Positions 57,229 to 64,000 of a DNA stretch of 64,000 bases are shown one piece after another (the first letter of the stretch is position 1; each line of letters opens with the position of its first letter). A program made the position numbers and the translations under genes. The stretch covers positions 15,399,001 through 15,463,000 of the forward strand of contig JBANSL010000019.1 in NCBI GenBank assembly GCA_037127255.1. Reading direction: 5' to 3'. The notes beneath the pieces were generated by a model. The model was not told the origin of the DNA, searched no databases, and worked only from the letters and a program-made list of their open reading frames with translations. The stretch comes from Persicaria tinctoria (taxonomy: Eukaryota > Streptophyta > Magnoliopsida > Caryophyllales > Polygonaceae).

Positions 57229-60200
57229 TCAAACCTTAGCCCTCTTGTTACTGCATCCAGGGCACTTGTAGTGTTTGATATTCTCAGCCCTCGCGGGGGT
57301 AATTTTTACACACTTGCCATGGAACCACTTCTCACACATATCACAGCAAATCCAGAACTCATCTTGGCCATAGTTGTCACCACATGCTCCACAAAGGGCT
57401 GCACCCTGCTCGTCATCCTCCTCATCTTCCTCCCCACTGTCTTCTTCCTTGGGAGCAGCCATCTTCATCCCTTTAGGTGGATGGTCGGATTGACGTGACT
57501 GAACAGACAATAAGAGACCCAAAAAAAAAAGTTCAATATCAGAGAGCCCAAATAAAGAGAAAAAAGCCCAGGAGTAAATTAATGCAACGATATCCATACT
57601 ACCTTTGAACCAGATTTCTTTTTGTTACTACCGTTGTTTTGGTTACCGGATTGGTCTTTTGGTACTTTGACAGCTCCAGTCAGAACTTCAAATACAGTCG
57701 GCATTTCATTAATCATATGAAAAAGCCTTTTCCTGCAATTGAAATTCCAGAGCAAAGTCAGGAAATAAAATTATGGAGATGTGTGCACATGTGAATGCAA
57801 GGAATTCTATATTTAAATCACAACAGAGCATTAATTATACACTTATTGAGTACCCAACACAATTCAGATCGATTTAATTGATGATGAGATATAGCTCGAC
57901 AAAATCATTATCAATCTTTTATCAGTGTGTCATAGTGTTAATAATGTATGTGGAAATTTATTTTGTAAGAACATGGAGAAATGGATGGTCTAGTAGTGCT
58001 GCACATTTTTCTCAAATCTAAGGAGGTCAGAATCTGCCATTTAGCAATTGAAGAACACAATGCAGTGTCACAGGGACCTTAATTTGATTGGAATGGATCG
58101 TCTTAGAAACATCACAATAGACTAAATTGGCAGAAATCTAACTGCAATCCAAGATGATGGAAAATTATTGGCATTTATTGGGAGCAGGAATTACATAAGC
58201 ATCAAAAAACAAATTAACTTGCAAATTTTAAGGTGAATGTAACACAACCACAGGTGTTTTAGTTCAAATAACTTCTTTTTTTGTCAGTGGTCACTTCAAA
58301 TTTTTTAATCCTTCAACAAAAGGACAAAGGTAAACAAGACAAGGGGAGAGGGGAAGATGCATTACCAAACAAAACTACCAAAAGACAGAAACAAGTTAAC
58401 AGTTGATGCTTGAGTGGGCCCTTATCCAGCCTCTAGAGAATTCATGTAAGCATTGAGCCATAATCGGCAAGCCCAGGGAAGAAAATGGGGGAGGACTGGG
58501 GGAGTGAGTGATTAATAATCAGAGAGGTTAATAAACAATGAATAAGTATCAACAAGAATACATGGAGGTTGAGATTTTTTACATAATCTTTCAAGTTTCA
58601 ACTCAATCTCCTCTTGACCTCGAGTCTTAATTTTTCATGTTTAAGTATTTTAAGAACATATTATAGCCATCAATCATTTCATTTCGTGCAAATGAAGGCC
58701 TAATCCAATTTAATCACCCCCCCCCCCCCCCCCAAGCTAGCAAACTAAAATGCAAATAATGCACAAGTAAAGAATCATAGAGTGCAACGGTTTGCAGCCA
58801 CAAATGCACGAACAATAAAGGAATGGATCGGCCCTAAAATAAGCTAAATGTACAGAAAAAATGAAGTAATCATCCACTGCTCTCACTAAAGCTGAAAAAT
58901 AAACCATGAACTAGTGGTTTTGCATAGACATTCCATTGAAGTGAAATAAATGTACAAAGACTGCAGATGGAACATGTCGAGAGAGAAGAGGACAGAAGCA
59001 TAACTCCCATAAGAAACAAGCAAACGAGATATATTTTACTTCCATAAAGGATATGAAAGGCTACTTTCTCTTCCATGGATATATTAGTTAACCCTTACCT
59101 TTATATATAGAGGATAAATCTAAAACCAATTTTACAGATGATATATGACAAACATAGTTAATAAAGCAAGAATTATACCAATTGATGTTCACTAAAAAAA
59201 TAAGTGGGAAACCCCCAAACATTTACATAGAGATGAAATAGAGATATCAAGTTTCAATGTACAACGAGAACTCCTTCAGCACGTGTTTCAGAAGAAATAC
59301 ATGCATTTTTAAACTTGTAGAATGACATAGCAACATAATCTACAATATTACTCTACACAATGCAATCAAAGAAAGAAGAAAGTACCTCTCATGCCTTCCA
59401 AAACCAAAGCGAGCACCAAAATAAAATGCAACAGACAGCAACCAAGAATCACCATGAACTGCAACTAGTGATAACCAATCCTTCTCTTGCATCCCATCTC
59501 TAGCAAAGTTAATGCCTAAAGCTGGTTCAGGAATCTCAGGTGGCACCTCTTCTACGGGAAGATTGACTTCCCAAGTCTCATTTGGAAGTCCATAAAGGCA
59601 CAAGTTCTCCTTCTCTGTGAGACAAGTACAACTTCAGCAGAAAAGACAATGTGCCTTTAAATAATCATGAACAACACCCTCCTTGCAATAAGACACTGAT
59701 TTTCAAAGAAAAATACATTTATCAAAGACTATCATTTACATTATAAAGAATTTAGTCATTTGACATCCTTATCCAGTATTTCAGCCTTTTCCAAATAAGA
59801 AACCACAGTTTAGTGAAATCAAAACACCAGCACTTCTTTCCTTTTCCACAACTTCTGATGAAGATATAACAAGTACAACAAGATAGGATCTAAGAGCGTT
59901 CTCCTAATGATGACATAATCATCATGAAGCTAAATTATAACTCTCGCAGCAACAGTGAGGATTCACCAGATCTGAACTTCCCAGCTTAAATGCACTTGAT
60001 TGCACTCCCTGTGAAGTTCAAACAGGTTTATAAAACTGTTTGAAAAATTGGCTAACACCAAAATGGACTCAGAGATTACTCCCAAGAAAGTTCGCAAGTT
60101 CTAAATTGCAGATGTAATTTACGCTAGCAAAATGAAGAGTCGGAACAATCAAATCCCAGCTCTGAATCGACCCTTACTCAAAAAAGTTTTTCCCCCAAAT

Positions 60201-60570
60201 AAACTAAATCCAGAACTTACGGAAATTGCGCAACAAACGAGGGGTGAAAAACACACGAATATGCTGAGAAAGAAACTAACCAGGGTCGCACTGCAGGAAA
60301 AACTTCTCGACATCTGCAAAGAACCAATTCATAGCAAAGCAAAAGGAAACAATTCCAAATCAGAAAACAAAACAAAAAAAAAACCGTAACAGCATGAGTA
60401 GCAAGCCGCAATTTAGAAGACGGAAGCGAAAACGATCAAGAGCAATCAAACGAGCGAGGCGGAGAGATTGTACCAATGGTGAGAGCTCTGATCAAACCAG
60501 CTCTTCGTCCTTTGAAGTCGTTGAACACTTCCTCCACCGTTCTAGGTAAACTCTGGGGGTTTCCTTCCAT
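57229..60570 (-). CDS. AL: Alfin-like PHD-finger protein
   Basis: Alfin-like proteins are plant nuclear readers of trimethylated histone H3 lysine 4 that take part in transcriptional control. Five exons join: 60570-60474, 60313-60281, 59614-59386, 57732-57603 and 57498-57229, together 759 nt and 252 residues, the normal length. All introns have GT..AG borders. The N-terminal Alfin domain covers about residues 5-135 with [60 protein letters not shown] and [16 protein letters not shown] variable linker rich in N, S, K and acid residues follows. A C4HC3 PHD finger occupies about 199-245, with [28 protein letters not shown] and KCPGC. The [13 protein letters not shown] core carries the aromatic residues that bind methyl-lysine. 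It ends SNKRAKV. The Met at 60570 fits the family start. The largest intron is 1653 bp (57733-59385). Confidence 0.96.
58718..58733. repeat. C homopolymer run
   Basis: Sixteen or so consecutive C in the third intron of the Alfin-like gene. Confidence 0.9.
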
Positions 60571-61979
60571 TTTTCTACTCTCTCTATCCCTGAGGATCCA
60601 ACTGACGATCTGTTGGTTGAAATTTGAAGTATCGGAGCAAGAGGAGTGTAAACTCTTGCGCACGATAAATTCTAGGGTTCACGAGAGAACAGAAAGGGGG
60701 AAATTAGGGCACAGGGAATGAGAATCTAGGGATCGTAATCAGAGTAGGGAAAGAGTATGAGGGAATTACAGAGGTTGCAGCAAACTAGGGTTTCGGCAGA
60801 GAAGCACCCCTCCTCCCACTATCTTCCCACCTTCGGTTGGCTCCTTGAATTGAGTTTGAGCGTCTCTGTGCAGAATTTAACGTTTAACTTTGGAAGCTGG
60901 GCCACGAGTCCACGACCCACGAGGCTTTGCCATCTAAATTTAATCTTTTTTTTTTGGTGAGTCTGGAAATTTGGAAATTTCGTTTGGGCCCTTGAGGTTT
61001 TGGTTTTTTCGCATTGAGTACAAAAGTTTCACCAATTTCGTTCGGTGCCCTTGAATTTTATACTGTAACAATTTTGTCTCGTGCTCTTGTTCCGGAACTG
61101 GACAATTTGATCCCACCCGCGAAGAGGCGGGGAGCGTCCAAAAATTGGCGAGGAATAGTAACTTCCACGCGCACATATAAATGTGTGTTCGTTGCCGGTG
61201 TGTTGGCACGACCAATCATCTCGTGCTCTTGTTCCGTTAATACTAATAGCACCTCTCAATCTCCATTAGTTTTTAAAAATGAAAAGAATAATCAGAAAGA
61301 AAGGAGAATGAAGACACTAAATAGATGTTACTGAGGTGGAGGAGGCGGGAGGCGGCGCAAGCTGGCTAATGGCCACACCGGAGGCGTCGAAATCCGCCTT
61401 TTTCGGTGGTGCCAGATTGTCTTATTTTGAATCCCTTGTAAAAAAATAGGGTTTCTTTGTGTGAGGTTCGAATTGTTGGGTTTTAGTGTTTATTGTAAAC
61501 GTGTGATGTGAAATATTCAAACTGTGATTGATTAGTGTTTGGTTACCAATTTCATCAGTTGGTTATAGGGTTCAAAATGGGGGGTTTTCTTTCCTTGAGA
61601 TTTTTGGAATTTGTGTCTTTAAATTGGATAATTAGATGTTACTATGTAATTGGTTGTGTTGAATACTTTTGGATTTCTTATACTTCATCCAAGATAATAC
61701 GGAGTATTAAGAGATGCATGCTTAGAAGCATTAATTGTATAACAATCAAATATTATAGTTCTCATCTGAAAAGACACTCTTAGTAAGGTTTTTCTTACTC
61801 AAATTATTACCTAATAACAAAAATAGATCGTATAATTGGAAGTGCCGAAGTGGGGATATAGATTTAGACAAACGAATAAAATTTATGTTGTTCCAAGTGT
61901 GTTAGAGTTAGGTTCGCTTGTTTGAATGGATCTGTGTGCTTACCACTATTTGTATTGCCCTTTTTTCATGTTGTAGGAT
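60571..61979. other. 5' region of the Alfin-like gene and intergenic DNA
   Basis: The first ~250 bp should contain the leader and promoter. 61076-61093 and 61220-61237 carry the same word TCTCGTGCTCTTGTTCCG. The surrounding stretch 60960-61260 has a GGGCCCTTGAGGTTTTGG start typical of a transposon-derived sequence. No gene is recognised. Confidence 0.4.
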
Positions 61980-61984
61980 TGATG

Positions 61985-62078
61985 GTTAGTCGTATGTCGA
62001 CTTTGTCGGTCTCTCAATATGTCAGTTTTGTCTGACTCTCGATTTGTTTCGTAATCATTAAAAAAAAACAAAAAAAAA
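61985..62078 (+). mobile_element. LINE-family 3' tail, related to 38261-38405
   Basis: Carries GTCGACTTTGTCGGTCTCTC and CGATTTGTTTCGTAATCATT before an A-rich tail (62059-62078), paralleling the retroposon at 38261. Its borders and target duplication are not clear. Confidence 0.6.
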
Positions 62079-62084
62079 GATAAG

Positions 62085-62135
62085 TGTATAAAATGTCGAG
62101 AGGGTGTCAACAAAAAAAATGTCGAGAGGGTGGCA
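62085..62135. repeat. Short duplication after the retroposon tail
   Basis: AAATGTCGAGAGGGTG occurs twice about 30 bp apart (near 62090 and 62117). Confidence 0.6.
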
Positions 62136-62208
62136 GCTATCAAACACAAAACACACTATTTGCAATTACCACACCAAAAATGAAAACCCTTGTGCATAAA
62201 ATCGTATA

Positions 62209-62352
62209 AAGTCACGGAAGGTTTCTACTAATATACTAACTATTTATTTTTATTTATTTATATATAATAAAAAATTGTACCGAAGTCACGGAAGGTTTCT
62301 ACTAATATACTAACTATTTATTTTTATTTATATATAATAAAAATTGTACCAG
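62209..62352. repeat. Tandem duplication of about 70 bp
   Basis: AAGTCACGGAAGGTTTCTAC followed by TAATATACTAACTATTTATT and TATATAATAAAAATTGTACC occurs twice in succession (62213-62281 and 62284-62350), almost without change. Confidence 0.85.
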
Positions 62353-62389
62353 ATTGTATGAAATCGTATAAAAATTGTACATAGGCAGC

Positions 62390-62465
62390 TCTTCTGTCTG
62401 CCGGTATGGCCTTTGAGTTTTCGATATATCTGAACTCGAATTCTTATCTACTTAAAAAAAAAAAT
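62390..62465 (+). repeat. Third, divergent copy of the LINE-family 3' tail
   Basis: CTGTCTGCCGGTATGGCCTTT is followed by a GAACTCGAATTCTTATCTAC stretch and an A-run. It shares the tail structure with 38261 and 61985 but little exact sequence. Confidence 0.45.
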
Positions 62466-62579
62466 TGTACATATACCCACCGAGTTTACCCTCTGCACAA
62501 TACACAACCACACTCTCGAAGTCTTACAGCACAAGTGGAAACTATTTGAACAAAAATTACTGCTGAGAGCCGTCCTACA

Positions 62580-63998
<1,419 letters not shown>

Positions 63999-64000
63999 GA

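Overview
This is a 64-kb piece of a flowering-plant nuclear genome, most likely a eudicot. It has AT-rich intergenic DNA, short introns with GT..AG borders, plant-specific gene families, and abundant plant LTR retrotransposons, L1-type LINEs, a tRNA-derived SINE and MITEs. I cannot name the species; a Lamiales-like origin is only a guess.

Four host genes are well supported. (1) 17260-18168 (+): allene oxide cyclase (AOC), three exons, plastid jasmonate biosynthesis. (2) 54296-55744 (+): a single-exon secreted leucine-rich-repeat/extensin-like wall protein of the At4g06744 type. (3) 57229-60570 (-): an Alfin-like PHD-finger chromatin reader, five exons. (4) 62580 to beyond 64000 (-): the 3' part of an LRR receptor-like kinase related to the At1g06840/At5g01950 group. 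All four are structurally ordinary. They lie at 17-18 kb and in the right-hand 10 kb; the rest is dominated by transposable elements.

Layout: 1-2.3 kb, the 5' part of a minus-strand LINE running off the left edge. 2.4-10.9 kb, a badly decayed Ty3/gypsy internal region (gag, protease, start of RT) between two oppositely oriented copies of one repeat, with LTR-like pieces after it. 12.9-16.5 kb, a plus-strand LINE (RT and RNase H). 17-18.2 kb, AOC. 18.7-20.2 kb, a 980-bp MULE-like element with ~190-bp inverted repeats and an 8-bp target duplication, abutting a 494-bp hAT-type MITE with its own 8-bp duplication. 21-22 kb, nested Stowaway-like MITEs and a TTGACC array. 23.49-28.23 kb, a nearly intact Ty1/copia element with two 220-bp LTRs, GAGAG target duplication, primer-binding site, polypurine tract and one in-frame stop. 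28-39 kb, mostly non-coding, with a possible Helitron terminus, a LINE RNase H fragment and a short retroposon with a perfect 17-bp target duplication. 39-43.6 kb, a plus-strand LINE. 44.4 kb, a tRNA-derived SINE with direct target duplication.

The most unusual object is 45039-51242: a 6.2-kb segment bounded by ~58-bp imperfect terminal inverted repeats and sitting inside a (TA)n microsatellite. It carries exon-intron fragments of two unrelated host genes in opposite orientations: the C-terminal region of the replication-licensing factor CDT1 (+), and the 3' half of a long-chain acyl-CoA synthetase (-). It also holds two inverted tRNA-like sequences around a TGCAC-rich periodic array. I read it as a non-autonomous transposon that captured several gene fragments.
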